DNA of 64,000 bases. It comes from Cellulomonas sp. SLBN-39 (GTDB taxonomy: Bacteria > Actinomycetota > Actinomycetes > Actinomycetales > Cellulomonadaceae). The notes under the pieces are model-generated. The model was not told the origin of the DNA and searched no databases. It saw only the letters and a program-made list of their open reading frames with translations. The position numbers were made by a program, and so were the translations under genes. Shown here one piece after another: positions 53,655-61,140 of the stretch (within the stretch, counting starts at the first letter, position 1; every line of letters starts with the position of its first letter). The stretch lies in assembly GCF_006715865.1 (NCBI RefSeq), contig NZ_VFOA01000001.1:620001-684000 (forward strand). The letters run 5' to 3'.

Positions 53655-54560
53655 GTGCGCGAGCTCGTGGTGCTGGGGACGTCGTCGCAGGTGCCGACGC
53701 GGGTGCGCAACCACAACGGGTACCTGCTGCGCTGGGACGGCGAGGGGCTGCTCTTCGACCCCGGCGAGGGCACGCAGCGGCAGATGATCCACGCCGGGGT
53801 GCCGTCGACGGCGGTCACGCGGATCTGCCTGACGCACGTGCACGGGGACCACTGCTACGGGCTGCCGGGGGTGCTCTCACGGATGGTGCTCGACGGGGTG
53901 CAGCACCCGGTGCACCTGCACTACCCGGCGTCGGGCGAGCCGGTGGTGCGCGCGCTGGTGGGCCTGGCCACGCCCGGCCTGGACCTGCGGCTGCACCCGC
54001 ACGGGGCGTCCGGGCCGGTGGCCGACGGCCTGGACGTGGTGGCGCTGCGGCACCGGGTCGAGACGTACGGGTACCGCCTGACCGAGCCCGACGGCCGCAC
54101 GTTCCTGCCGGAGCGGCTGGCGGCGGCGGGCGTCGTCGGGCCGGACGTGGCGCGGCTGGCCCGCGAGGGGCGGGTGGGCGACGTGCGCGTCGAGGACGTC
54201 AGCGTGCCGCGCCCGGGTCAGCGCTTCGCGATCGTGATGGACACGGCCGTGTGCGACGGGGCGGCCGCGCTCGCCGACGGTGCGGACCTGCTGCTCGCGG
54301 AGTCGACGTTCGCCGACGAGGACGCGGCGCTCGCGGCGGAGCACCTGCACCTCACGGCCGGGCAGGCCGGTGGGCTGGCGGCGGCCGGTGGCGTCGGCAC
54401 GCTGGTGCTCAGCCACTTCTCGTCGCGGTACACCGACCTCGGGCCCCTGCGCGCGCAGGCGGAGGACGCCGTGTGGACCGCGGGCACCTCGACGACCGTG
54501 CACGCGGCGTCGGACGGCGACCGCATCGCCCTGCCGCCACGCCGCGTCGCGCCGCACTGA
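53655..54560 (+). CDS. rnz: Ribonuclease Z-type MBL-fold protein
   Basis: A 301-residue zinc phosphodiesterase of the RNase Z/ElaC group, which matures tRNA 3' ends. It has LVVLGTSSQVPTRVRNHNGY at the start, the metal motif THVHGDHCYGLPG (about 61-72), MDTAVCDGA, the ELTLHE-type region LLAESTFADED, and LSHFSSRYTDL near the end, all standard for the family. The GTG at 53655 follows a GGTGGAGG ribosome site. It could be a paralogue rather than the main tRNase Z. Confidence 0.9.
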   Translation: MRELVVLGTSSQVPTRVRNHNGYLLRWDGEGLLFDPGEGTQRQMIHAGVPSTAVTRICLTHVHGDHCYGLPGVLSRMVLDGVQHPVHLHYPASGEPVVRALVGLATPGLDLRLHPHGASGPVADGLDVVALRHRVETYGYRLTEPDGRTFLPERLAAAGVVGPDVARLAREGRVGDVRVEDVSVPRPGQRFAIVMDTAVCDGAAALADGADLLLAESTFADEDAALAAEHLHLTAGQAGGLAAAGGVGTLVLSHFSSRYTDLGPLRAQAEDAVWTAGTSTTVHAASDGDRIALPPRRVAPH

Positions 54561-54578
54561 CCCGACGAGGTGGGCCCG

Positions 54579-55034
54579 TCAGGGCGCGTGGACCTGGGGA
54601 TCCGTGCCTTCTGACCAGTGGGCGTGGAGACGTGCCACCGCCTCGTCCTTCGTCATGGACCCGATCTCGGAGTCCGTCAGGCCGAGGTGCTGCTGGAGCT
54701 GCAGCGCCAGGCCGAGCGGTACCGCGTCGGCGGGAGGGACGGGAAGCACGGGCCCGCGCGCGGGAAGGACACCGTCACCCACGCATGCCCAGAACTCGTC
54801 AGCCGTCACCTCGAGCTGATCACGCAGGATCGCTGACCACAGGCTCGGGCCGTACGCGTCCTTGGTCACCGGCCTGCTGATCCGCGTCCTGAGCACTCGC
54901 CCGTCGTCGAGCACCAGCTCGTACGTCCGGTGGTGCCGCACCGGCTGCCCGGTCGCGCCACGCACCAGCACCCACCTCTCGACGACGCAGAACCGGTCGT
55001 GGTCAGCCCGGGTGGCAGCGGGGTACCGGCTCAC
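54579..55034 (-). CDS. Toxin of a type II toxin-antitoxin pair
   Basis: A 151-residue protein: DHDRFCVVERWVLVRGATGQ, HHRTYELVLDDGRVLRTRIS, YGPSLWSAILRDQLEVTADEFWACV (in two blocks), then SMTKDEAVARLHAHW. I recognise this as a family commonly annotated as cytotoxic translational repressor of a toxin-antitoxin system; the name is from annotation rather than shown biochemistry. The GTG at 55034 overlaps the antitoxin stop as GTGA. Confidence 0.78.
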   Translation of the reverse strand: MSRYPAATRADHDRFCVVERWVLVRGATGQPVRHHRTYELVLDDGRVLRTRISRPVTKDAYGPSLWSAILRDQLEVTADEFWACVGDGVLPARGPVLPVPPADAVPLGLALQLQQHLGLTDSEIGSMTKDEAVARLHAHWSEGTDPQVHAP

Positions 55035-55459
55035 GCCGTCTCGCGCGTCAGCCAGGCGCGCAGCTGGCGGTCGTCGGAGAGGCCGACGAGCTGGACGAAG
55101 CCCCAGGCGTCCGCGTGGTTGGGGGCTGCGTAGAGGCGCGCGTTCCAGTCGTCGGCGTACTCGCGCACGGCGAGCACGAGGTCGTCGACGACCGCCTCGA
55201 GAGTGGCGCCGGTCGCGGAGATCGGCAGCCCGGGGAGGTAGGCGTCCCACTCGCCGCCCTCGCGGACGACCACCGGGGCAACCGTCACGAGGAGCTCGAG
55301 CGTGCGGCGGAGCCGCTCGGAGTCCACCAGTGCGACACCCTGCGACTCGCGGCGGATCGTCGCTGTCCGGCCGTCCCTCGCGGCGTCGAGCAGCAGCTTG
55401 ATCTGCTGGCGCGCCCGCGCGGCGGTGGGAGCGTGGACGGCACCGAGCGCCTGTGTCAT
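55031..55459 (-). CDS. Antitoxin, prevent-host-death-type
   Basis: A 142-residue antitoxin: ARQQIKLLLDAARDGRTATI at the front resembles the Phd/YefM DNA-binding part, and GGEWDAYLPGLPISATGATL, EAVVDDLVLAVREYADDWNA is the toxin-interacting part. GGAGG stands 7 nt before the ATG at 55459. A three-site operator lies just upstream, so the pair is probably autorepressed. Confidence 0.8.
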   Translation of the reverse strand: MTQALGAVHAPTAARARQQIKLLLDAARDGRTATIRRESQGVALVDSERLRRTLELLVTVAPVVVREGGEWDAYLPGLPISATGATLEAVVDDLVLAVREYADDWNARLYAAPNHADAWGFVQLVGLSDDRQLRAWLTRETA

Positions 55460-55480
55460 CAGAGAACCTCCGTCGGCGAA

Positions 55481-55504
55481 TGTACGGAGCGTACGTCATG
55501 TACA
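55481..55504 (-). promoter_or_regulatory. Operator of the toxin-antitoxin pair
   Basis: GTAC occurs at 55482, 55491 and 55500, exactly 9 bp apart, with CGTACG and TGTACA palindromes. It sits 22 bp before the antitoxin start, where an autorepressor would bind. Confidence 0.65.
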
Positions 55505-55531
55505 TGAGCGCGGCGACGAGCCCGCACACGA

Positions 55532-55563
55532 CCGCCCCGGTGCCGTGACAGGCACCGGGGCGG
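55532..55563 (-). terminator. Terminator of the AIM24 gene
   Basis: A perfect 13-bp stem (55532-55544 with 55551-55563) with loop GTGACA, 36 bp after the stop. Confidence 0.8.
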
Positions 55564-55598
55564 CACCGGGCTCTCGGCCCGGAGGGACATCTGCGGCG

Positions 55599-56267
55599 TC
55601 AGCCCTGGACGGGGGTCGGGAAGCCCTCGGACGGCTGGACGACGACGAAGCCCGGGCCGTGGAACTTGTACTGGAACGCCTCGCCGGAGCCGCCGCGCAG
55701 CAGCGACGACATGTTCATGCTGGACACCACGTCGGGCACGAGGTTGGCGGACCAGCAGACGGCCGCGTTCGGGTCGACGAACGTGGGCTGCTGCGAGCAG
55801 TCGAGGATGACGGGCTTGCCGTCCGACGTCAGGGCGACGTTGCCGTGGCCCTGGATGAGGGTGTTGAACATGCCGCCGGTCATCATCCCGGCGCCGCGGG
55901 TGCGGTGCAGGTCCCACTGCAGGTTCGCGTCGAACGCGAGGAGCGACTGGCCGCCGACGCTGATGGCGTCGCCCTCGAGCTGGATGACGAAGACGTCCTC
56001 GGCGAACCGCGCGAAGAACACGTCGCCCTGGCCGGAGACGGTCATGAGCGACTGGTCGTCGGAGCTGATCGCGCGCTTCATGAACTGCGTGATCGAGTCC
56101 GAACCCTTGTGGTGGAACTGCACGGCACCCTGGTAGGCGACCATGGCGCCCTTGGCCGCGAGCACGGGCTCACCGAGGGTGACCTTGAGCATCTTGGGGT
56201 TCTGGAGGGTGAACCGCTCCGTCGCGGGGACCTCGAGGTTGGCCTGGTCGAAGATGGGGCTGCGCAT
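55599..56267 (-). CDS. AIM24-family protein
   Basis: A 222-residue beta-sandwich protein of the AIM24/TRAP-like family: MLKVTLGEPVLAAKGAMVAY, DVFFARFAEDVFVIQLEG, LLAFDANLQWDL, PVILDCSQQPTFVDPNAAVCW, EAFQYKFHGPGFVVVQPSE. AIM24 in yeast is mitochondrial; bacterial function is unknown. I use the ATG at 56267 because GGGAGG lies 9 nt upstream and directly abuts the earlier ATG at 56276. Confidence 0.9.
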   Translation of the reverse strand: MRSPIFDQANLEVPATERFTLQNPKMLKVTLGEPVLAAKGAMVAYQGAVQFHHKGSDSITQFMKRAISSDDQSLMTVSGQGDVFFARFAEDVFVIQLEGDAISVGGQSLLAFDANLQWDLHRTRGAGMMTGGMFNTLIQGHGNVALTSDGKPVILDCSQQPTFVDPNAAVCWSANLVPDVVSSMNMSSLLRGGSGEAFQYKFHGPGFVVVQPSEGFPTPVQG

Positions 56268-56403
56268 GGGCCACATCCTCCCGCGAGCGCCGCGGTGCGG
56301 CGGACCCCCGTGCGGGTGAGATGCCGTGACGGCGGGTCAGCCTCGGGGTGGAGCCGGCGCCGGCGCCGGTCAGGGTGTGCGGCGGGTCAGCGGGCGCCGC
56401 AGA

Positions 56404-56703
56404 TCAGGGGGCGGGCGTCGTGCCGGCCGTGGTGCGGGGGCGGCGCGTGGCGTACAGGTACGCGAGCGGGCCGACGACGGGCACGCACAGGATGACGAGC
56501 GCGCCGACGACGGCGCTGCCCGCGTCCTCGCGGCGGTGCCGCCACCGCTCCAGGGCGACGATCGCCAGCACCAGGGCCAGCACGATGCTGCCGACGGCGA
56601 CGATCGACCAGACGATGTCGTAGGTCGCAGGCAGCAGCAGGTCGACGCCGTCCGTGGTGCCCTCGATCACGCGGCTCGACGTCTCGTCCAGGGAGGTGCG
56701 CAC
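56404..56703 (-). CDS. PLDc_N-domain membrane protein
   Basis: A 99-residue protein with two membrane segments (IVWSIVAVGSIVLALVLAIV, VVGALVILCVPVVGPLAYLY) in the PLD nuclease N-terminal pattern, as found in small actinobacterial proteins and at the front of cardiolipin synthases. No catalytic domain is attached. GTG 56703 opens the frame. Function unknown. Confidence 0.75.
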   Translation of the reverse strand: MRTSLDETSSRVIEGTTDGVDLLLPATYDIVWSIVAVGSIVLALVLAIVALERWRHRREDAGSAVVGALVILCVPVVGPLAYLYATRRPRTTAGTTPAP

Positions 56704-56730
56704 GGGACCACCGTACGCACCGCGGCGCCG

Positions 56731-56762
56731 CCCGTCAGCAGGTCGGACGGCCTGCTGACGGG
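56731..56762 (-). terminator. Terminator of the hexapeptide-repeat gene
   Basis: A perfect 12-bp stem (CCCGTCAGCAGG, 56731-56742 with 56751-56762) with an 8-nt loop, 25 bp after the stop. Confidence 0.8.
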
Positions 56763-56786
56763 TCGATCACGCGGTCCTGGTGCCGG

Positions 56787-57194
56787 TCAGGCCGCCAGGA
56801 CGTGCGGGGCGAACCCGCGGCGGGCGACCTGCGCGCCGGCGGGCACGTGCGCCTCGGGCTCGACGACGACGCCCCGGGCGAGCTGCGCGCCGGCGCCGAC
56901 GTCGACGCGGGCACCCAGCCGGGCGGCGGACCCGACGAGCGCGTCGCGCCCGACGTGCACGTGCGAGCCCAGGCGGGCACCGGAGGCGACGACGGCCCCG
57001 GGTTCGACCCAGCCGTGCGGGCCGATGTGCGCGCCGGCCTCGACGTGCGCGCCGGGGTCGATCCAGGCGGTGTCGGCCACGAAGGCGTCGGGGTCGACGC
57101 TCGCTCCGGCGGCGACGAGCCCGCCCCCGTTCTCGTGGCGGCGGTAGCGGACGACCTTGCCGTCCTCGGTCTCGAGATCCTCGTATCGCTTCAT
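56787..57194 (-). CDS. Left-handed beta-helix (hexapeptide repeat) protein
   Basis: A 135-residue protein. After a charged front (MKRYEDLETEDGKVVRYRRH) come about 16 hexapeptide rungs such as VDPDAFVADTAWIDPGAHVE and AGAHIGPHGWVEPGAVVASG, each with a hydrophobic residue at the repeat position. This is the trimeric LbH fold of acyltransferases and gamma-carbonic anhydrases, but no catalytic His or metal residues stand out and the acceptor domains are missing. It may be structural. Confidence 0.78.
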   Translation of the reverse strand: MKRYEDLETEDGKVVRYRRHENGGGLVAAGASVDPDAFVADTAWIDPGAHVEAGAHIGPHGWVEPGAVVASGARLGSHVHVGRDALVGSAARLGARVDVGAGAQLARGVVVEPEAHVPAGAQVARRGFAPHVLAA

Positions 57195-57315
57195 CGTCCG
57201 GCAGAACGAGCGTCCCGGGCCCGGTGTTCCCCGCGCACAGGGCCTGCACACGGTGTTCGCGCACGGCGCACACACCCCCGCCGACGGGCGCAGATCCGCA
57301 TGCTCAGGCGGCACA

Positions 57316-57350
57316 CAGGCCCGGCACAGGGTTCACCCGTGCCGGGCCTG
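57316..57350 (-). terminator. Terminator of the GH35 operon
   Basis: A perfect 12-bp stem (CAGGCCCGGCAC, 57316-57327 with 57339-57350) with an 11-nt loop, 6 bp after the GH35 stop. Confidence 0.82.
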
Positions 57351-57356
57351 CGGGCG

Positions 57357-59879
57357 TCAGCGCAGCGGCGCACGCCACGTCGTCGTGCGGGCCACGGTGA
57401 CGGCGTCGAGGGCGCCGAGCGGGCCGTGCACGGACCGGCGCCGGTCGGCCGCGGCGGCGGGCAGCCACACCTGCGCGTCGGGGTGCAGGGGCAGCACGCG
57501 CAGGCTCACCCGGTCGGCCTGGGCGCCGTCGAGGACGTCGAGGTCGACGTGCCACGGGGTGCCGTCGCCGAACCGGTCGGCGACCACGCGCCCGTCGACG
57601 AGGAGCTGGGCGACGTCCCCCGCCCAGTCGACGCGCAGCAGGCGCGTGGTGCCGGGCACGGGCTCCCCCACGTCCGCGAGCCGGTGCTCGGCCGCGAGCG
57701 CGGCCACGGTCGCGTCGTCGGGGGCGGCGGCGCGGCGCTCGCGCTCGCCGTAGCCGGCGGGGACGTCGCCGGCGGGACGGACGAGGGCGGTGGGCACGGT
57801 CCACGACGCCGGTGCCGCGTCCGGGGCGAGGTCGAGGGCGGTCCACTTGTCCCCGGTCCAGCGGTGCACGTGCGGGTGGTCGGCGGCGCGGACGACGAGG
57901 TCGTCGCCGTCGGTCCACAGCGGGGCGTCGGCGAGCAGGAGCTCGCGGCGGACCGTGCCGTCAGGGCCGGTGGGGCCGTCGACGACCCAGACGCGGTCGG
58001 CGTCACGCGAGCCGACGACGAGCACGCGAGGCCCGACGGTGCCGTCCTCGACGGACGTGGCGGGCCTGGACGCACCATCGGCACCGGTGGTGTCGGGCGC
58101 ACCGGCAGCACCCGCGGTGACGTGCAGGAGGCCGCCGGTGCGGGGGTCGACGCGGTGCACGCCGGGGGCGACGGTGGTCCAGCCGGCGCCGTGGGCGGGG
58201 ACGTCGGGGTCGAGGACGACCTCGGCGGGGACGCCGTCGTGCGCGAGGAGGACGAGGGTGCCGTCGGGCAGGGTGGTCAGCGCGGACGCGGTGGCCCAGT
58301 GCAGGCGGACGGGGTCCTGGACGTCCGGGGCGTCGGCGGTGCTGCGCGAGTCGGCGGCGCCGAGGGCGTCGGAGGTGGCGAGGGGGTCGGGCGTGCCGAG
58401 GTCGAGGCCCACGGGCCAGCGGGCGAGGGTGCCGGGCGGCACGTCGACCCCCGTGGACGGGAGCAGCAGGGGGGCGTCGTCGGCGCGGTCGACCTGCAGG
58501 CGGACGCCGCGCAGCGTGGGCAGCGGCACGTGGGGCTGGTGCCAGGCGAGGAGCACGAACCCGCGGCCCTGCTCGTCGAGGCGGGCGGCCCAGCGCAGCG
58601 TCGTGGCGTCCTCGACGCCGGCCGGCAGGGCGTCGGGCAGCGTGGACGGTCGCGTCGCCAGGTGCGGGCCGAACGCGGCGAGGAACGCGTGCTGCCCGCG
58701 CAGCGCGGCGTGCGAGGGTGCGAGGACCCCGGCGGCGCCGACCGGGGCGTGGAAGTCGTAGTCGAACGTCGGCAGGTCGTTGGGGTACCCGGTGGCCTGG
58801 GACTCCTGCACGCCCGCGACGGGGTTCAGCCCGCCCGCGTACATGTAGTACCCCTGCCAGGCGGACCCGGCGGCGAGCTTGGTCTGGGCGACCGCGGCGA
58901 CGTCGAGCGGGCCGGGCGCGTGCCGGCGGTGGTAGGCGGTGGCCATGCCGCCGCCGAGCTCGCACGTCGCGGGCGGGAACTGCTCGTCGCGCTCGGTGGT
59001 GGCGGCGGCGGGCTCCTCGCCGCGCACGTCGGCGCCGATGCCCGGGTCGTCCCAGGTGTGCGAGACCAGGTAGTGCGCGCGGAACGACGGGTGCCAGGCC
59101 GCGTCGGCGTCGACCCAGAACCCGTCGCCGTACCCGCCGTACAGGGGCAGGACCTCGCCGGCGGGCAGCTGGGCGCCGCCCCACGCGGTCGCGGTCCACA
59201 GCGGGGCGACGATCCCGGCGTCGCGGGCCAGCCGCTTGAGGGTGGCCAGGTGCTCGGGCTGGTCGTACAGCTCGTTGTCGACCTGCACGGCGATGACCGG
59301 CCCGTCGGGGCCGCACACGTCGGCGACCTGCGCGCCCAGGTGCGCGAACCAGGTGCGGACCAGGTCGAGGTACGCGGGGTCGTCGGTGCGGTGCCGCACG
59401 GGCAGGGCCTGCACCCAGTCGGGGAACCCGCCGTTGCGGGCCTCGCCGTGCGCCCACGGGCCGATGCGCAGCACCACGTGCAGGCCGAGCTCGTGGGCCA
59501 GGCGCACGAACGCGGCGACGTCGAGGCCGTCGTCGAACCGCACCTGCCCGCGCTCGGGCTCGTGGTGGATCCAGAACACGTACGTCGAGACGACGTCGAC
59601 GCCCCCGGACCGCAGCAGCGCCAGGCGCTCGCGCCACCGGGCGCGCGGGACGCGGGAGTAGTGGACCTCGCCGGAGACGGGCACCCAGGGGCGGCCGTCG
59701 CGCAGCAGGGAGCGCGACGTCAGGTCCAGGCCGGGGCGGGCGTCGGGGCCGTCGGCCATGGCCGGGCGGGTCAGGGGGCGCGACCAGCCGCGGGGGCGCA
59801 CGCGCAGGTGCGGCGGCAGGTCGCCCGGCCCGGGCACGGCGGCGGGAACGGACGTCGGGGCGGCGGACTCAGGAACCAC
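57357..59879 (-). CDS. GH35 beta-galactosidase
   Basis: An 840-residue intracellular-looking enzyme (no signal peptide). The barrel begins at about residue 60: LLRDGRPWVPVSGEVHYSRV, STYVFWIHHEPERGQVRFDD, RIGPWAHGEARNGGFPDWVQ. The acid/base Glu is in IAVQVDNELY and the likely nucleophile is in TCELGGGMA. Beta-sandwich domains follow to the C terminus. GTG 59879 is chosen because GAGGAG stands 4 nt before it; it overlaps the end of the upstream gene by 11 bp. It should remove terminal beta-galactose from glycans brought in by the cell. Confidence 0.9.
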   Translation of the reverse strand: MVPESAAPTSVPAAVPGPGDLPPHLRVRPRGWSRPLTRPAMADGPDARPGLDLTSRSLLRDGRPWVPVSGEVHYSRVPRARWRERLALLRSGGVDVVSTYVFWIHHEPERGQVRFDDGLDVAAFVRLAHELGLHVVLRIGPWAHGEARNGGFPDWVQALPVRHRTDDPAYLDLVRTWFAHLGAQVADVCGPDGPVIAVQVDNELYDQPEHLATLKRLARDAGIVAPLWTATAWGGAQLPAGEVLPLYGGYGDGFWVDADAAWHPSFRAHYLVSHTWDDPGIGADVRGEEPAAATTERDEQFPPATCELGGGMATAYHRRHAPGPLDVAAVAQTKLAAGSAWQGYYMYAGGLNPVAGVQESQATGYPNDLPTFDYDFHAPVGAAGVLAPSHAALRGQHAFLAAFGPHLATRPSTLPDALPAGVEDATTLRWAARLDEQGRGFVLLAWHQPHVPLPTLRGVRLQVDRADDAPLLLPSTGVDVPPGTLARWPVGLDLGTPDPLATSDALGAADSRSTADAPDVQDPVRLHWATASALTTLPDGTLVLLAHDGVPAEVVLDPDVPAHGAGWTTVAPGVHRVDPRTGGLLHVTAGAAGAPDTTGADGASRPATSVEDGTVGPRVLVVGSRDADRVWVVDGPTGPDGTVRRELLLADAPLWTDGDDLVVRAADHPHVHRWTGDKWTALDLAPDAAPASWTVPTALVRPAGDVPAGYGERERRAAAPDDATVAALAAEHRLADVGEPVPGTTRLLRVDWAGDVAQLLVDGRVVADRFGDGTPWHVDLDVLDGAQADRVSLRVLPLHPDAQVWLPAAAADRRRSVHGPLGALDAVTVARTTTWRAPLR

Positions 59880-61140
59880 GGAACTCCTCGTTGACGCGCC
59901 GCAGCCACGCGGCGTCGGACCACATCGGGTGGTGCGGGGCGGCGTTGGAGCACGCGACCACGCCCCACACCCCCTCCTGCGCGGCGGTGCGCATGCCGTG
60001 CTCCGCCAGCGACCGGCCGACCGGCCCCTCCTCGAACGTCCCCTCCAGCGGGGTGTACCCGACCCATCCTTCCCCGACGACGGTGGGGACGCCGCGCCAC
60101 GCACCCCAGCGGGCCAGGGCGGTGACGCGGGACGCGATCTCGCGGTGCATGACCTCGCGGTGCTCGCCGTAGTGCTCGTACAGCCACGTGTCCCAGCGGT
60201 CGGCGTCGATGGTGTCGTAGCCGTAGAGCATCTGGTCGGTGACCACGGTGGCGGCGAGCTTCCACGCGGCGGGACGGCCGTACGCGGCGAACGACGGGGC
60301 GCCGGGCACCTGCAGCGCGCGCAGGGCGGCGTTGGGGAACCCGTCGGTGCCGCTCGCGCGGATGTCGATGCGGCGCTGGAGCGCGTCGAGCACGCCGTAG
60401 GAGTAGACGTGGCACTGGCCGACGTCCAGACCCGCGGGCAGCTCGTGCATCGCCAGGTGCGGGGGCCGGCCGAGGCTGACCGTGACGCGGTGGCGCGGGT
60501 GCGCGGCCCGCAGCGCGGCGCAGGCCCGCACGGCCGCGTCGCCGTCGTCCGGCCCGACGCCGGGTGTCATCGAGAAGTCGACCTCGTTGTGCAGCTCGAC
60601 GAACGCGACCGCGTCGTCCAGCCCTGCGTCGTGCACCTGGTCCAGCAGCCGCGCGAACGCCGCCGCCAGGGCGTCGAGCCGGGCCGCGTGCGGCACGGCG
60701 TGGACCGCCCGCGCCCACCGCGGGTCGGCCGCGAACGCCGGGGACTGCTGGTACTCCCAGCTGGCCAGGACCACGCTCATGCCGCGGCGGTGCGCCCCGG
60801 CGAGCAGGTCGAAGAACCGGGTGCGCAGCGGCACGGTGAACCCGCCGGGCACGTCGTACCAGCGCGTCCGCCGCCCGTAGTACCCGCCGGTCGGTGCGGG
60901 GCCGAGGCCCTCGACGGGCAGGGCGTCGGCGAGGTCGTCCAGGCCCAGGCCCCCGGCCAGCAGCAGCGGCGCGGCGCAGATGCGGATCGTCGTGTGCCCG
61001 CGCGCGACCGTCGCGTCGAGCGCGGCGTCGAGGTCCGCGTACGGCTCCCCCGCCCCGGCGCGGGTGTACCAGGAGAAGTCCCACAGGCAGATCGTCAGCC
61101 GGTCGGGCAGGTGCTCGGGCACCCCCACGGGCCGGGTCAC
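59869..61140 (-). CDS. Cellulase-like TIM-barrel protein
   Basis: A 423-residue protein of the cellulase-like (sugar-binding cellulase-like) family: LTICLWDFSWYTRAGAGEPY at the front, FVELHNEVDFS with a candidate acid/base Glu, and VVGEGWVGYTPLEGTFEEG with a candidate nucleophile Glu late in the barrel. No signal peptide, so it is probably cytoplasmic. Its GTG at 61140 overlaps the DUF5107 gene stop as GTGA and its own end overlaps GH35, so the three are translated in a chain. The exact substrate is unknown. Confidence 0.82.
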   Translation of the reverse strand: MTRPVGVPEHLPDRLTICLWDFSWYTRAGAGEPYADLDAALDATVARGHTTIRICAAPLLLAGGLGLDDLADALPVEGLGPAPTGGYYGRRTRWYDVPGGFTVPLRTRFFDLLAGAHRRGMSVVLASWEYQQSPAFAADPRWARAVHAVPHAARLDALAAAFARLLDQVHDAGLDDAVAFVELHNEVDFSMTPGVGPDDGDAAVRACAALRAAHPRHRVTVSLGRPPHLAMHELPAGLDVGQCHVYSYGVLDALQRRIDIRASGTDGFPNAALRALQVPGAPSFAAYGRPAAWKLAATVVTDQMLYGYDTIDADRWDTWLYEHYGEHREVMHREIASRVTALARWGAWRGVPTVVGEGWVGYTPLEGTFEEGPVGRSLAEHGMRTAAQEGVWGVVACSNAAPHHPMWSDAAWLRRVNEEFRGS

